A stretch of 52,917 bases of DNA from Cupriavidus sp. 2SB (GCF_005503625.1 NZ_SCMX01000049.1:1-52917), one strand, 5' to 3'. Positions 1 through 8,112 are shown, numbered from the stretch's first letter. A program made the numbers and translations. The notes: generated by a model not told the origin, from the sequence alone.

Positions 1-3
1 ATC

Positions 4-40
4 TTCCCTCAGGCGCGTGCATGCACGCTCCCTGAGGGAA
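4..40. repeat. Compound palindrome beside recombinase genes
   Basis: A perfect 10-bp inverted repeat (TTCCCTCAGG at 4-13, CCTGAGGGAA at 31-40) encloses a perfect 14-bp palindrome, GCGTGCATGCACGC, at 15-28. It lies 64 bp beyond the stop codon of the downstream recombinase gene. It could be a recombination site for that recombinase pair or a strong transcription terminator; no clear T-run is visible before the window edge. The two nested dyads favour a protein-binding or crossover site, which is inference. Confidence 0.55.
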
Positions 41-103
41 CCCCTCCAGCGTCCATCACCGTTCTTGCTCAAATCCCCACGCTTTCGGCATCACGAAAGC
101 TGC

Positions 104-1387
104 TTATGCACAGTAGGCGCAGCTGCTCTGACCCGCTTTGCACAGTCCCACGCCAGCAACCAGCCGATACCCCACCACAGCGCCAATCTGCTGGTCCTCA
201 GGAGCCAGCTGTATCTCGTCGGCTGAGACGAAACTGCCGGTCGATATGTCCAAGAGGCTGTTGTAGAGTTTCGACGCACCGAGCGCCGTGTTGATGAGCT
301 CGGCTTGCTTGAAGCTTGCCCGGATGTAGTGCGACGCGGCCTCTGCGCTCTTGTGGCCGAGGAACGCTTGGATGCTAGCCCTATCATGCCCCGCATCGGC
401 GAGCGTTTGCGCCCCGGTGTGACGGAGCGAGCGCGCCGTGCTGTCCAGTTGCACGGAGAACCGCTTACAGAGAACCACTGCCCTGTCCCAGAAGGTAATT
501 GGTCCGGTTGCGTTGAATAGCCGCAGCCGCCCGTGAGCGAGCGCCGTCGCGTGCAGCCTCGCGACGAGCGGAACCCACTCCGGTTTGACTTGGCGTAGCA
601 ACTCGAATTCGTTGCCTGGTGTTTGCTTTGCAGCATGGAACGAGAGCACGCAAGCAAGGTCGTCGCTTGCATCACGGAAGAAGCGGACATGCGTCACGTC
701 GAGGCACAGCGCCTGAACTGGTCGCATACCGTGTTGGTAGGTGATAAGCAGTGCGACAGCGCCCTCCACCTGTCTGTCGGTCAAGTCGTCCTCGCTCGCC
801 GCCGCATCCAGAACTCGAACAATAGCTGCCTGGGCGTCAACGGAAGCCACACGCTCTCTCTTGCCTATGCTTCGCTTGTTCTGCCGGAGGCCTTCCTTCA
901 CGAAGGTGTCCAAGCTCTTCACGAGAGGCATGTGAACTGCTCGCCAGTGGCCGGCGCCAGCCTTGCAAGCTAGCTTCAACACGGCCTTCGCGACGTTCGT
1001 CTCCAGCGGGTGGCTCAGCACAGTGGTCCAGGTCTCTCGCAGCTTTTCCGCAGGGGTAGCGAGCAGTTCCAAGATGGCTGGCCATTTGGCTATGAGGACG
1101 TTGGCGAAGGTCCGGAATGGTGCTGGGGAGGACGCCCGTCGTGTCAGCAGAACAAGCGCTCGCTGTAATTCGCCAACTTGACCCTCGGCGAACTCCAGCC
1201 GTACCGTGCTGCCAGCTGCAAAGACCTCCCAGTGACGGTCCGCCAACCTCACCACCGACTCCCGTCCGGAATACTTGTCGAAAAGGGTCATCAACGCGGG
1301 GGCAGCGGGCCACTTCCAGTCCAAGGGAGATTTCCCACCATGCTCGGACTGAGGTTGCGGGAGGGCGATTTCAATGGCGTGGTTCAC
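104..1387 (-). CDS. Tyrosine recombinase (phage integrase family), second of a pair
   Basis: A 427-aa protein with a C-terminal tyrosine-recombinase domain. The first catalytic arginine lies in HGMRPVQAL. The box II region reads RSLRHTGAQ, where the usual first histidine of HxxR is replaced by arginine while the second arginine is kept. Then come LGHKSAEAASHYI with the conserved histidine and the nucleophilic tyrosine. Its start overlaps the stop of the upstream recombinase by 4 bases, so the two are translationally coupled and probably act together in site-specific strand exchange. The product may be a partner with altered activity because of the substituted histidine. Confidence 0.85.
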   Translation of the reverse strand: MNHAIEIALPQPQSEHGGKSPLDWKWPAAPALMTLFDKYSGRESVVRLADRHWEVFAAGSTVRLEFAEGQVGELQRALVLLTRRASSPAPFRTFANVLIAKWPAILELLATPAEKLRETWTTVLSHPLETNVAKAVLKLACKAGAGHWRAVHMPLVKSLDTFVKEGLRQNKRSIGKRERVASVDAQAAIVRVLDAAASEDDLTDRQVEGAVALLITYQHGMRPVQALCLDVTHVRFFRDASDDLACVLSFHAAKQTPGNEFELLRQVKPEWVPLVARLHATALAHGRLRLFNATGPITFWDRAVVLCKRFSVQLDSTARSLRHTGAQTLADAGHDRASIQAFLGHKSAEAASHYIRASFKQAELINTALGASKLYNSLLDISTGSFVSADEIQLAPEDQQIGAVVGYRLVAGVGLCKAGQSSCAYCA

Positions 1388-2562
1388 GCAGAAATCCCCC
1401 GCATAAGACTAGTCTTTTCAGCAAACAGTGTGTTCCATGCTTGCATCAAGTCGTCCTGAATCGCCGCACGTGCGTAGTGCTCAGGCATGGCTGACCTCGC
1501 TGACCATCCGAAGAACGCCCGCATCCGTTGGATTGCCAACTCGCGGTCGGGGTTCAGCTCCATAAACATCGTGTATCTGGCCGTGGCGCAGGTGTGTCGC
1601 AGGTCGTGAGGCGAAATGTTCGTCTTGCCGCCAGATCTATCGAAGAGGCTTTGGATTGCCTCGGGTGCCAGGGCATCCGTCAGTTTCCTGAAGACCTTAC
1701 TTAGTGCCTCGGCAGAGAGCGGGGCCCCCGCCTTGGTGGTCAGTAGGAAACCATGTCCGGCATCGGTAGGTCGATGCTCGGCGGCGAAGTGCTGGTAGAG
1801 CAGAGCTAAGTCCTCTGACACCGGAATTTGCCTGTGGGATTCCAGAGTTTTGATGCGTGGCGTGGTCGACCTCGGATCGTTCTCGAACACCGTGGTGATG
1901 TCAAGCCAACGAACCACCTCTCCTGACTCCGGGTCCACGTCTTCCTTCAAGGAGTCACAGGCCAACAGCAGTGCTTCGCCACGACGGAGCCCAGCCAGCA
2001 GCATTAGGTTGACGATGAGCCAGTTCCGCACGCGCGTTTGATACCCCTTGAAAGGATTTCGAGGCGAGCTGGGATGCGCTACCTCAAGGAGGTCCAGCAG
2101 CGTTGTTTTCGGCAGCGCACGAATGAAGCGGAAGCCACCGAGACGGGGGGCGCGCATCCTGCCCATGGCTGCCAGCATAGAAGCAGCTGCGGCCCACTCT
2201 GGGTTACTAGGCGCTAAGCGTTTGGCCAGCGATTGCACGAATGCTCTGACTACGCCCCACCGCTGAACATCAGTCGTGTTGTAGGCCGGGTCGGAGGTTG
2301 TCGTTAGATAGAACGACTCCACCATGAGCATCACGCCCTCAGCGTCCCGAGTGCTCATACCCTCGTCGAAGGCGTCGGCACCGAAGCGTTCGTCACAGTA
2401 CCGATAAAAGCTGTCCAGATGCTGGAGGTACAGCTTTCGCGTGCTGGTCGCCTGAGAACTACTCGTGAGGCCTAGGGACCACGCCGTGGACCATAGTCTT
2501 GGCATGTGTCTCACGGGGTCAACGATGACATGTTCAGGAACTGCTTGAGTACGGACGAGCAC
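1384..2562 (-). CDS. Tyrosine recombinase (phage integrase family), first of a pair
   Basis: A 392-aa protein with an N-terminal SAM-like core-binding region (about residues 35-130, STRKLYLQHLDSFYRYC) and a C-terminal catalytic domain: AGLRRGEAL (first Arg), the beta-hairpin Lys in RIKTLESHRQIPV, SPHDLRHTCAT (HxxR), then FFGWS (Trp at the usual third-His position) and EHYARA with the tyrosine. The catalytic set appears complete. The start used is GTG with no obvious ribosome site; an ATG at 2505 is an alternative. It is the promoter-proximal gene of the recombinase operon. No third recombinase of a RIT-type trio is visible before the window edge. Confidence 0.87.
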   Translation of the reverse strand: MLVRTQAVPEHVIVDPVRHMPRLWSTAWSLGLTSSSQATSTRKLYLQHLDSFYRYCDERFGADAFDEGMSTRDAEGVMLMVESFYLTTTSDPAYNTTDVQRWGVVRAFVQSLAKRLAPSNPEWAAAASMLAAMGRMRAPRLGGFRFIRALPKTTLLDLLEVAHPSSPRNPFKGYQTRVRNWLIVNLMLLAGLRRGEALLLACDSLKEDVDPESGEVVRWLDITTVFENDPRSTTPRIKTLESHRQIPVSEDLALLYQHFAAEHRPTDAGHGFLLTTKAGAPLSAEALSKVFRKLTDALAPEAIQSLFDRSGGKTNISPHDLRHTCATARYTMFMELNPDRELAIQRMRAFFGWSARSAMPEHYARAAIQDDLMQAWNTLFAEKTSLMRGISA

Positions 2563-2647
2563 TGGAGATAACGGTTGGGGATACCTCTACGTACAGAGCT
2601 TTCCCTCTAAGTGAAATGCAACACTAGCCATGGTACCTCTTAATCGA

Positions 2648-2661
2648 CGATAGCTCTATCG
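2648..2661. promoter_or_regulatory. Dyad upstream of recombinase operon
   Basis: CGATAGCTCTATCG is an inverted repeat (CGATAG-CT-CTATCG) about 90 bp upstream of the recombinase start, a plausible operator. Just downstream on the minus strand, AGAGG followed by ATG at 2633 opens a 14-codon reading frame ending in TAG at 2589, which might be a leader peptide. The remaining sequence from 2690 to 2910 holds only weak reading frames and nothing I can support. Confidence 0.4.
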
Positions 2662-2910
2662 ATGATTCCCCCGGTGAGGGGGTCAGGGTTAGTTGCTAAC
2701 CCTCCTGGACTCGCTTCGGTCCAACCTTCCGGAAGCTTCTGTTCGCGTGATTCCATAGTTCTGCGCATAGCCTGTCGCTTCGCATTCCCCAATAAGTTCT
2801 CGTTCATCCCGCTGCTCGCTCCATAGTTGTGTTGACTTGGGAGATATGCAGCACAGGATCATGCAAACATGAAGGCCTGGGCGCCACCTTCGCCTCGTCG
2901 CCATCTGCCG

Positions 2911-2951
2911 CAAAAATTGAAGCCCGCAACACGAAAGTCGTGTCTGCGGGC
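2911..2951 (-). terminator. Rho-independent terminator after TGT/DpdA-like gene
   Basis: Stem GCCCGCA/TGCGGGC (2922-2928 with 2945-2951) extended by ACACGA/TCGTGT, followed on the minus strand by a T-rich run (complement of 2911-2916). It begins about 15 bp after the stop of the upstream gene. It is almost identical to the terminator at 4842-4881, and the similarity continues through both stop codons. Confidence 0.85.
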
Positions 2952-2964
2952 CATGGGTTGGTGG

Positions 2965-4017
2965 TCAATGGGACAGGCTCAGTCGGAACTGGTCACCGGG
3001 TGCGGGCTTGAGGCGAGACGCGGCCGACGACATCCATCGACTCATTTCTGATGACCGGTGCTCGATCGTGTTCGATACCCCGCACTCCCGAGCTTTCACG
3101 CGGGCACCGAAGTCATACGCCATGGAGTCCGCGGAAGCGATCCAATCCATCATCTTGAGCTCCGCGAGACAGCTCCCCTTAATACCGAACAAGTGAGCGC
3201 GAACACCTTTAGGCAACCGTCCCTCCAATCCCGAGAGAATGGCGTACAGGCCGTGAGTAGGGTGATTCAGCGAACGCCGGCATACTGAACCGACACCGAT
3301 CAGAGCGGGTGGGGCCAGCCACGGTTGCCAGCGCTCCCATACTTGCATTGTTAGATCGAGACTTCGTAGATACGTCTCCACGTTCCATCCCTGCAGTACG
3401 GGTACGATTGGCTTGATCATGTTCGCCACTTCGCGCGCAGTTAGGGTCCTTGCGAGCCTGTTTTGCCACTCGTACAACACGCGTAACGACGCCTCCAGCA
3501 AAGTTGCCGTTGTGTTCACGCGGTAGTCCACTTCCTCTTGGTTGCCCGCAACCTGCGGCTCGCAGCAAAGGTCGGGACTAGACATCCAGCGAGCACCACA
3601 CAGATTTGCAAACTCCAGGTACTGCTCGAGGGACCATGGATAGACGCCGGCAATGCCGTCTTGTCGGCCCTTCTTCTGCCAAAGACTGATCGCCGAGTAA
3701 CCAGCTGAGTCTAGGGCGAAATCCATCTCAGTCAGATCCGTCGCCGCCGGCATTACAAATTCACGCTTCGTTGGGTTCCAGAACGCGTTCGCGCTCACCA
3801 TCGCTGGGTAGCCTTGCTCGAATGCGTGGAAGGCCAGGCGGCCACCGCGGTGCGGAATGCCAATCCGCATGACCAACTCATCTTCCAGGATCGCATTCAC
3901 CTGTCCTACCGGCATTCCCATCGTCTCTCCATTCATATCGCAGCACTCCAAGGTTGATTTGACCTGGGAGGGATGCAGCACAGCGTCAAGTAATCTTTTG
4001 GGATACGGGGGCGCCAT
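2965..4017 (-). CDS. tRNA-guanine transglycosylase/DpdA-like superfamily protein
   Basis: A 350-aa protein with features of the queuine/archaeosine tRNA-ribosyltransferase fold, to which the DNA deazapurine enzyme DpdA belongs: LDSAGYSA near residues 102-109 (equivalent to DSGGF of TGTs), SPDLCCEP at 147-154, GVGSVCRR at 241-248 (GVGG-type loop), HLFGIKG at 275-281 and ADSMAYDFGAR near the C-terminus. Such enzymes exchange guanine for a 7-deazaguanine base in tRNA or DNA. The start is placed at ATG 4017, because the reading frame upstream of it runs through the terminator of the preceding gene. No precursor (preQ0) synthesis genes are nearby, so host supply would be needed. Substrate is unknown; the family call is mine by motif. 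Confidence 0.6.
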   Translation of the reverse strand: MAPPYPKRLLDAVLHPSQVKSTLECCDMNGETMGMPVGQVNAILEDELVMRIGIPHRGGRLAFHAFEQGYPAMVSANAFWNPTKREFVMPAATDLTEMDFALDSAGYSAISLWQKKGRQDGIAGVYPWSLEQYLEFANLCGARWMSSPDLCCEPQVAGNQEEVDYRVNTTATLLEASLRVLYEWQNRLARTLTAREVANMIKPIVPVLQGWNVETYLRSLDLTMQVWERWQPWLAPPALIGVGSVCRRSLNHPTHGLYAILSGLEGRLPKGVRAHLFGIKGSCLAELKMMDWIASADSMAYDFGARVKARECGVSNTIEHRSSEMSRWMSSAASRLKPAPGDQFRLSLSH

Positions 4018-4064
4018 GCCGAGTACAGTGCACGCGGGCTGTTCAGCGGGCAGGCTGGGCCTAA

Positions 4065-4107
4065 AGAAAAAACCCGCCGGCTCTCGAGGAGCGCGACGGG
4101 CGGGTTT
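4065..4107 (-). terminator. Rho-independent terminator
   Basis: Stem AACCCGCC (4071-4078) with GGCGGGTT (4099-4106) and a minus-strand TTTTTTCTTT tail. It directly follows the stop of the 187-aa gene at 4107 and separates it from the TGT/DpdA-like gene. Confidence 0.85.
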
Positions 4108-4670
4108 CACGTTTGCGACAAGCTGCGCGGCGCCTGATCAACACCGGCTTCCTTCAGGATCGCCTCTTCGGTCCAACCGTTCGATAGGAGAAATGCCACC
4201 TGTGCTTCAGTACCGTCATTGTTGATTCCCGTGGCACGAGCAGAGCACTCATCGTGCACTACACTATCGAGCACGGATTCATCGCCCGCTTCCAGCACGA
4301 GACCAGCGATACGACGGGTGTCAGGCTCTGCCAATGATTCGCTCTGGGCGTCCTGGAGGAACTTGACCACCATCGACATCCCCAAATGGTGCCGGACGTC
4401 ATCGTAGGCATTTAACTCCACGCCACGAAGGAAGGGATCGTCCGGCCGGCTCTTATGCCAAGCGACTTTCCACCGACGGGCGGCAGATGCGATGTACGCC
4501 TTCTCTTCATCTGTGATGCTCGCCTGAAACGCTTCCTCTGCAGCGTCAACTGCTAGCACTGCCGCCTTGTTTGTTGCTTTGCAGCTCCCAATCACGGCTC
4601 GAAGGGCGTTGCGCAGCTCGAACACATCGGTGCGTCTCGCGATCTTCGGTAGGTTCATGCTATTGCTCAT
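4107..4670 (-). CDS. Hypothetical protein, 187 aa
   Basis: Start ATG 4670 has a good site (GGAG, 7 bases away). The protein is soluble and mostly helical: an N-terminal segment (LRNALRAVIGSCKATNKAAV), a middle region with SAARRWKVAWHKSRPDDPF and NAYDDVRHHLGMSMVVKFLQ, and an acidic C-terminal part ending with a UBA/CUE-like helix (VAFLLSNGWTEEAILKEAG). No family recognised. It lies upstream of the TGT/DpdA-like gene on the same strand but is cut off from it by its own terminator, so they may be neighbours within one cassette rather than one transcript. Confidence 0.75.
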   Translation of the reverse strand: MSNSMNLPKIARRTDVFELRNALRAVIGSCKATNKAAVLAVDAAEEAFQASITDEEKAYIASAARRWKVAWHKSRPDDPFLRGVELNAYDDVRHHLGMSMVVKFLQDAQSESLAEPDTRRIAGLVLEAGDESVLDSVVHDECSARATGINNDGTEAQVAFLLSNGWTEEAILKEAGVDQAPRSLSQT

Positions 4671-4841
4671 TTCGCTTCTCCAGATTTGCGTGCGAAGTGC
4701 GTCCCAAGCGGGAAGCTCGTCCCCGCGGGTTGAATGATTGGTGTTGACTTGAGCCAGAATCGATGTCTTGACGCTGAAGGTATGAGCCACAGGTTCGCGC
4801 AAGGTAAGACGGTCTAGCGCCAGCGGCGCGCTGCTTGCGGG

Positions 4842-4881
4842 AAAAGGAAAAGCCCGCAGCACGAATGTCGTGTCTGCGGGC
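4842..4881 (-). terminator. Rho-independent terminator, copy of the one at 2911
   Basis: Stem GCCCGCA/TGCGGGC (4852-4858 with 4875-4881) extended by CACGA/TCGTG, with a minus-strand TTTTCC tail. It follows the stop of the 159-aa gene. Together with its surroundings (about 50 bp, to the stop codon) it is a direct repeat of 2921-2967. Confidence 0.85.
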
Positions 4882-4896
4882 GGTGGGTTAGTGTGG

Positions 4897-5376
4897 TCAA
4901 TACGATCGAGCCCTGACAAGCTTCATCAGCCGGTCGTCGAGCTGCTCGTAACCTGAGAAGACAAGTGACAGCTGATCCTTGATTTCCCGTTGGGTTTGGC
5001 CATCCTGTACGGGAATGGCCACGGAGATGACGCAGCGTGCCGGCATGGGATCGAAGTCCACCGGGAAGACAATCATGGAACCCGATGCCCGTTCTCGCAT
5101 AGCCAGGACAGCTTGCGTGCACTCGGACATGACAAGCTCCTCGTCCGGAAGATCCTCAGCATCCCTGCCCCAGAACTCATCACTGAAGGCGACTTCCAGA
5201 TTGCCAAGAACATAAAAGCGATCGTTGATCGTCGCGAGGTACGGGAGTACATACCCGGGGCCATCCTGGAACGGAACTGCAGCCAGGATGCCTTGAGGAG
5301 CATCGCCGGTATGCAGTTCGCCGCAGGCGTTGGTGTTGAACTCGATCGTCGGATAGTTGAGGGCCAGTGACAGCAT
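4897..5376 (-). CDS. Hypothetical protein, 159 aa
   Basis: AAGGAG is 8 bases before ATG 5376. A soluble acidic protein without membrane segments. It looks like a mixed alpha/beta fold (VLPYLATINDRFYVLGNLEV; SGSMIVFPVDFD; RCVISVAIPV) and ends with a helix (YEQLDDRLMKLVRAR). Family not recognised. Its stop codon lies inside the terminator repeat shared with the TGT/DpdA-like gene. Confidence 0.75.
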   Translation of the reverse strand: MLSLALNYPTIEFNTNACGELHTGDAPQGILAAVPFQDGPGYVLPYLATINDRFYVLGNLEVAFSDEFWGRDAEDLPDEELVMSECTQAVLAMRERASGSMIVFPVDFDPMPARCVISVAIPVQDGQTQREIKDQLSLVFSGYEQLDDRLMKLVRARSY

Positions 5377-5549
5377 TCGATGTCTCCTTGCGAGTGCGTG
5401 GCGTGGGAGCCGTTGGTGGATAGCTTGTTATGCCGCACAGCGCAGTGGAAGATCTGCCTACCCATTCCTGGCGGGGAGAGAAGAACAAAAGAAGGGGTGC
5501 GTCAGACCGATGGTCGATGACGCGCCCCTTGTCGAGGGTTGAGCTGGCT

Positions 5550-5900
5550 CTACGCCTTACTGTAGCGACGGCCTGGGCCATCGTTGTAGGCCACTTTTCC
5601 GGGCGAGAACTTGCCTGAGTACTCAAAGCCTTTGTCCCGTACGGCATTCCGGACTATGAGCTTATTCGAGCTTTGGTCGCGCTCCTTGTGGATGACGCAG
5701 TGCGCCTTCTCGACTTGCAGGAGGAACTCGATGTCGTCCTGAGCAACGAGCAGCTTGTCCTGCAGTCGCTTCCTACCACTGATTTGTCTGCCGATGATGG
5801 CCGCGCACAGTGCGGCGATCGCACTGGTCAGAATACTACCGACGGCACTAATGATCGCGGCTTGAACAGCCGGATCTTCCAGGTGAATGAAAGATTGCAC
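5550..5900 (-). CDS. Small protein with one N-terminal membrane helix, 116 aa
   Basis: GTG start at 5900 with AGGAG 6-7 bases upstream. Residues 14-37 (AIISAVGSILTSAIAALCAA) form a membrane helix followed by a basic patch (GRQISGRKRLQDK), suggesting the rest faces the cytoplasm. The helix after it (LLVAQDDIEFLLQVEKAHC) could form a coiled coil. The C-terminus is basic (KFSPGKVAYNDGPGRRYSKA). Function unknown; such layouts are common in plasmid and phage hypothetical proteins. Confidence 0.65.
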   Translation of the reverse strand: MQSFIHLEDPAVQAAIISAVGSILTSAIAALCAAIIGRQISGRKRLQDKLLVAQDDIEFLLQVEKAHCVIHKERDQSSNKLIVRNAVRDKGFEYSGKFSPGKVAYNDGPGRRYSKA

Positions 5901-5974
5901 AGAGCTCTCCTGATGGGTTGACTTGCGGAGAGGTATGCGAAACGCCGCGGCGTAATTTCAGCACTAAAGCGGCA

Positions 5975-5997
5975 GGCAGTCGGGGGGGGGGACTGCA
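5975..5997. repeat. G10 homopolymer within an inverted repeat
   Basis: Ten consecutive G (5982-5991) are flanked by GCAGTC and GACTGC. The tract lies in the interval between the start of the 116-aa gene (5900) and the stop of the H-NS-type gene (6045). The antisense reading frame beginning just after the H-NS stop crosses it, but no convincing gene is there. Confidence 0.8.
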
Positions 5998-6044
5998 GTG
6001 GTGGGCCAGCCGGCAGAACGCCGCCGGTGGCCTGGTCCATCATA

Positions 6045-6332
6045 CTACTCAGCGATCAAGAACCTATTCGGATTCCGCCCTAGCCAAGAGGGCTGCCTCC
6101 CGCGGCCAGACCACGTCTTGCCGGTCTTGGGATCGCGATACTTCGGCGCGATAGGCTGGCCCTTCTTGGGACCTCGCCGCGATCGCTTGGCAATGTCGTC
6201 CACTGTAAGGCCATACTCCGCCATCAGTTCCTGAATCCTCTGAATGACACCCGCCACCTCTGTCTGGCGAGTCTCCGCGATCTGCGCCTCTAATTTTTCC
6301 TTCTGAGCAAGAAGGTCTTTCAATGTAGCCAT
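6045..6332 (-). CDS. H-NS family nucleoid-associated protein
   Basis: A 95-aa protein with an N-terminal coiled-coil oligomerisation region (residues 1-40, KDLLAQKEKLEAQIAETRQT), a central linker (YGLTVDDIAKRSRRG) and the characteristic C-terminal DNA-binding loop YRDPKTGKTWSGRGRQPSWL (AT-hook-like GRGRQP). It binds AT-rich DNA and silences it. The start is ATG 6332 with GGAG 8 bases before. Plasmid-borne short H-NS proteins often act as stealth factors that limit the cost of the element and quiet its AT-rich promoters, which here include the recurrent intergenic element. Confidence 0.93.
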   Translation of the reverse strand: MATLKDLLAQKEKLEAQIAETRQTEVAGVIQRIQELMAEYGLTVDDIAKRSRRGPKKGQPIAPKYRDPKTGKTWSGRGRQPSWLGRNPNRFLIAE

Positions 6333-6460
6333 TCACCGGTCTCCAATTTACCTTACGTATAACATCCTACTATAGACAAGGCCGGGGCAGGACTCGGAAT
6401 AAAGCCCAATTTTGTTCGGCATCGGATTACTCCCCGCGCTGCAGGTAAAGCCCACAAACC

Positions 6461-6487
6461 AAAAAGCCCGCCTTTTTAAGGGCGGGC
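6461..6487 (-). terminator. Rho-independent terminator after methyltransferase
   Basis: Stem GCCCGCC (6466-6472) with GGCGGGC (6481-6487), and a TTTTT tail on the minus strand. The interval 6491-6623 between it and the methyltransferase stop holds nothing I can identify. The 6350-6375 stretch upstream of the H-NS gene contains CTATAGTAGGATGTTATACG on the minus strand, a likely promoter. Confidence 0.88.
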
Positions 6488-6623
6488 CTCGTGGTGCAAG
6501 GTTGGCCGTTAGGCCATTTCCAACTCAGGAGCGTCAGAATTCGGTGAAAGAGTGTTTGTCACTCAACATGGATACATTAGACCGCAGCCAAATTCTGTTG
6601 GCAACTACTATTACCCCGGGGTA

Positions 6624-7880
6624 TCAGCCGCGCATTCCACTGACACACTCGAGCGCAGGATTGAGATTGAACCCCGGTGCGCCGCGGAACATCTCCGCCG
6701 CACCCCGGAGGTAGGAGAGCATCATTTCGGTTACCAGCCATCTCCTGCCCAGACGTTCGGCTGCCAGCCCCGTCTTCACGGTCCCGGCAAAGAGGTCAAC
6801 CACCAACTCACCAGGTTCAGTGCAGAGGCGGATAAAAAAGTCCGCGATATCGGTCGGCTGCATGGCGCCGTGGATTGGAAGGCCAAGGGCCTTCGCATGC
6901 TGGCGATAGGCGCGCGTGTCCGAACAGGCATGGCCGCGCTCTATGACGTTCCGCGGAATCTTGCCGGAAGTAACCTTGCCAAAGGAGCTTGGCCGCAGCC
7001 GGTACGCTCCGTCGCCGTAGATGGCAGTCCGGTTGGCGCCGCCGCTCTGCATGAGCTCCATGTGTCGATCTGTATGCGGTTCAAGTACGCGCCGGTTGTC
7101 CGATCGAACCTTCAATGGATCGTTTGTCAGCCAGAGCACCTGCTCGTATGCGGCGGAGAGCTGGACCCGTTTCACGCAGGCCCAGTATGTGGGGCCCGGC
7201 GGCTTCGAATAGTTCACCCAGGGGATGCGGTCCATAAGGCTCAATCCGAGCCGATCGCGAAGTGCCAGGGTAAGACGTTCGGGGTAGAGGGAACGCGCCG
7301 GACTCTTCTCCTCGAATATGTCCAGACCGATGTTTAGGATCACCGAGGCCCCTGGGATTAGATTTTTGGCAATCGGCTCCACTGCATGGCAGATGAAGTC
7401 AACGTAATCGGCCTCCGTCGGGTTCCCGTACGCACGTGGCCGTCGCAATGGATAAGGGGTCGAAGTGACCACGAGCGCGATCGGCTCGTCAAAACTGGGG
7501 AAGGTGCTTTCGGCCTTGCTCCATATTGCAACGCCGAGATCTGTACTGAAGGCAACCAGTTTCGTCGTCGCCTGCGCCTTGCACAGATCCTTGCTCGCCG
7601 CATCGGCGAGCTTCCAGACCCCCCGCTCACCCTCGACACGCTCAAGGACCCCGGCCCGCCGGAGAGTTTGCTGGTACCAACGAAGGCGGCGCTTCTCTGT
7701 ACTGTGCATCGCGCCACTCGCGCCAACCGGCACGCGGCGCTCCAGCGCAGCCGCATCAATGGCGCCACTGTCCGCCAGAACCTCGTACAACCGCTGGTTG
7801 TCGAGCGCCCCATTTGGGGCGTCTGCATAGGCCGCGGTGATGTGCCCAAACAAATCCAGTTGCGTCGTTGATGATTCCAT
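6624..7880 (-). CDS. DNA methyltransferase, beta class (N4-cytosine/N6-adenine)
   Basis: A 418-aa protein. Motif IV comes first, as TSTPYPL (residues 139-145; an S-x-P-Y variant of the SPPY catalytic loop), followed by RRPRAYGNP. The AdoMet-binding motif FAGTVKTG (variant of FxGxG) follows near residue 365, preceded by ELVVDL. This IV-then-I order defines the beta class. The N-terminal 110 residues contain a winged-helix-like part (RLRWYQQTLRRAGVLERV). No adjacent restriction endonuclease is seen, so it is probably an orphan enzyme that protects the element or regulates it. ATG 7880 has GAGGCG 5 bases before. The recurrent operator-like element lies 21-40 bp upstream. Confidence 0.85.
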   Translation of the reverse strand: MESSTTQLDLFGHITAAYADAPNGALDNQRLYEVLADSGAIDAAALERRVPVGASGAMHSTEKRRLRWYQQTLRRAGVLERVEGERGVWKLADAASKDLCKAQATTKLVAFSTDLGVAIWSKAESTFPSFDEPIALVVTSTPYPLRRPRAYGNPTEADYVDFICHAVEPIAKNLIPGASVILNIGLDIFEEKSPARSLYPERLTLALRDRLGLSLMDRIPWVNYSKPPGPTYWACVKRVQLSAAYEQVLWLTNDPLKVRSDNRRVLEPHTDRHMELMQSGGANRTAIYGDGAYRLRPSSFGKVTSGKIPRNVIERGHACSDTRAYRQHAKALGLPIHGAMQPTDIADFFIRLCTEPGELVVDLFAGTVKTGLAAERLGRRWLVTEMMLSYLRGAAEMFRGAPGFNLNPALECVSGMRG

Positions 7881-7900
7881 TTATCGCCTCATGCGTCATA

Positions 7901-7920
7901 ACACGTATGCATAATACGTA
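7901..7920. promoter_or_regulatory. Recurrent operator/promoter element, site 1
   Basis: ACACGTATGCATAATACGTA contains CGTAT-N5-ATACG (7904-7918). It sits in the divergent interval between the methyltransferase (start 7880, minus) and the small gene at 8113 (plus). On the minus strand TATTAT could serve as a -10 box. Confidence 0.65.
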
Positions 7921-8112
7921 AGTCGAATGATGCAGGCAAATCCCGGCGCCCGGTGGCTCCCTTCCACCCGTGCCGCCGTACTCGCGCGTGGCCAGGGCAA
8001 AGCCTCGCGAAGGCGCCGGCGGCCCACGCAGCAGCTCATGCGTCCGCATGTGATGCATCTCTATGAACCAACAACGGCGGCTTAGCCGTCTACCATTCAA
8101 GGAGAACCAAGG

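Noticed and set aside
2689..2913. A 74-codon minus-strand frame
   Set aside because: It starts inside the terminator of the TGT/DpdA-like gene, has no ribosome site and no protein-like features.
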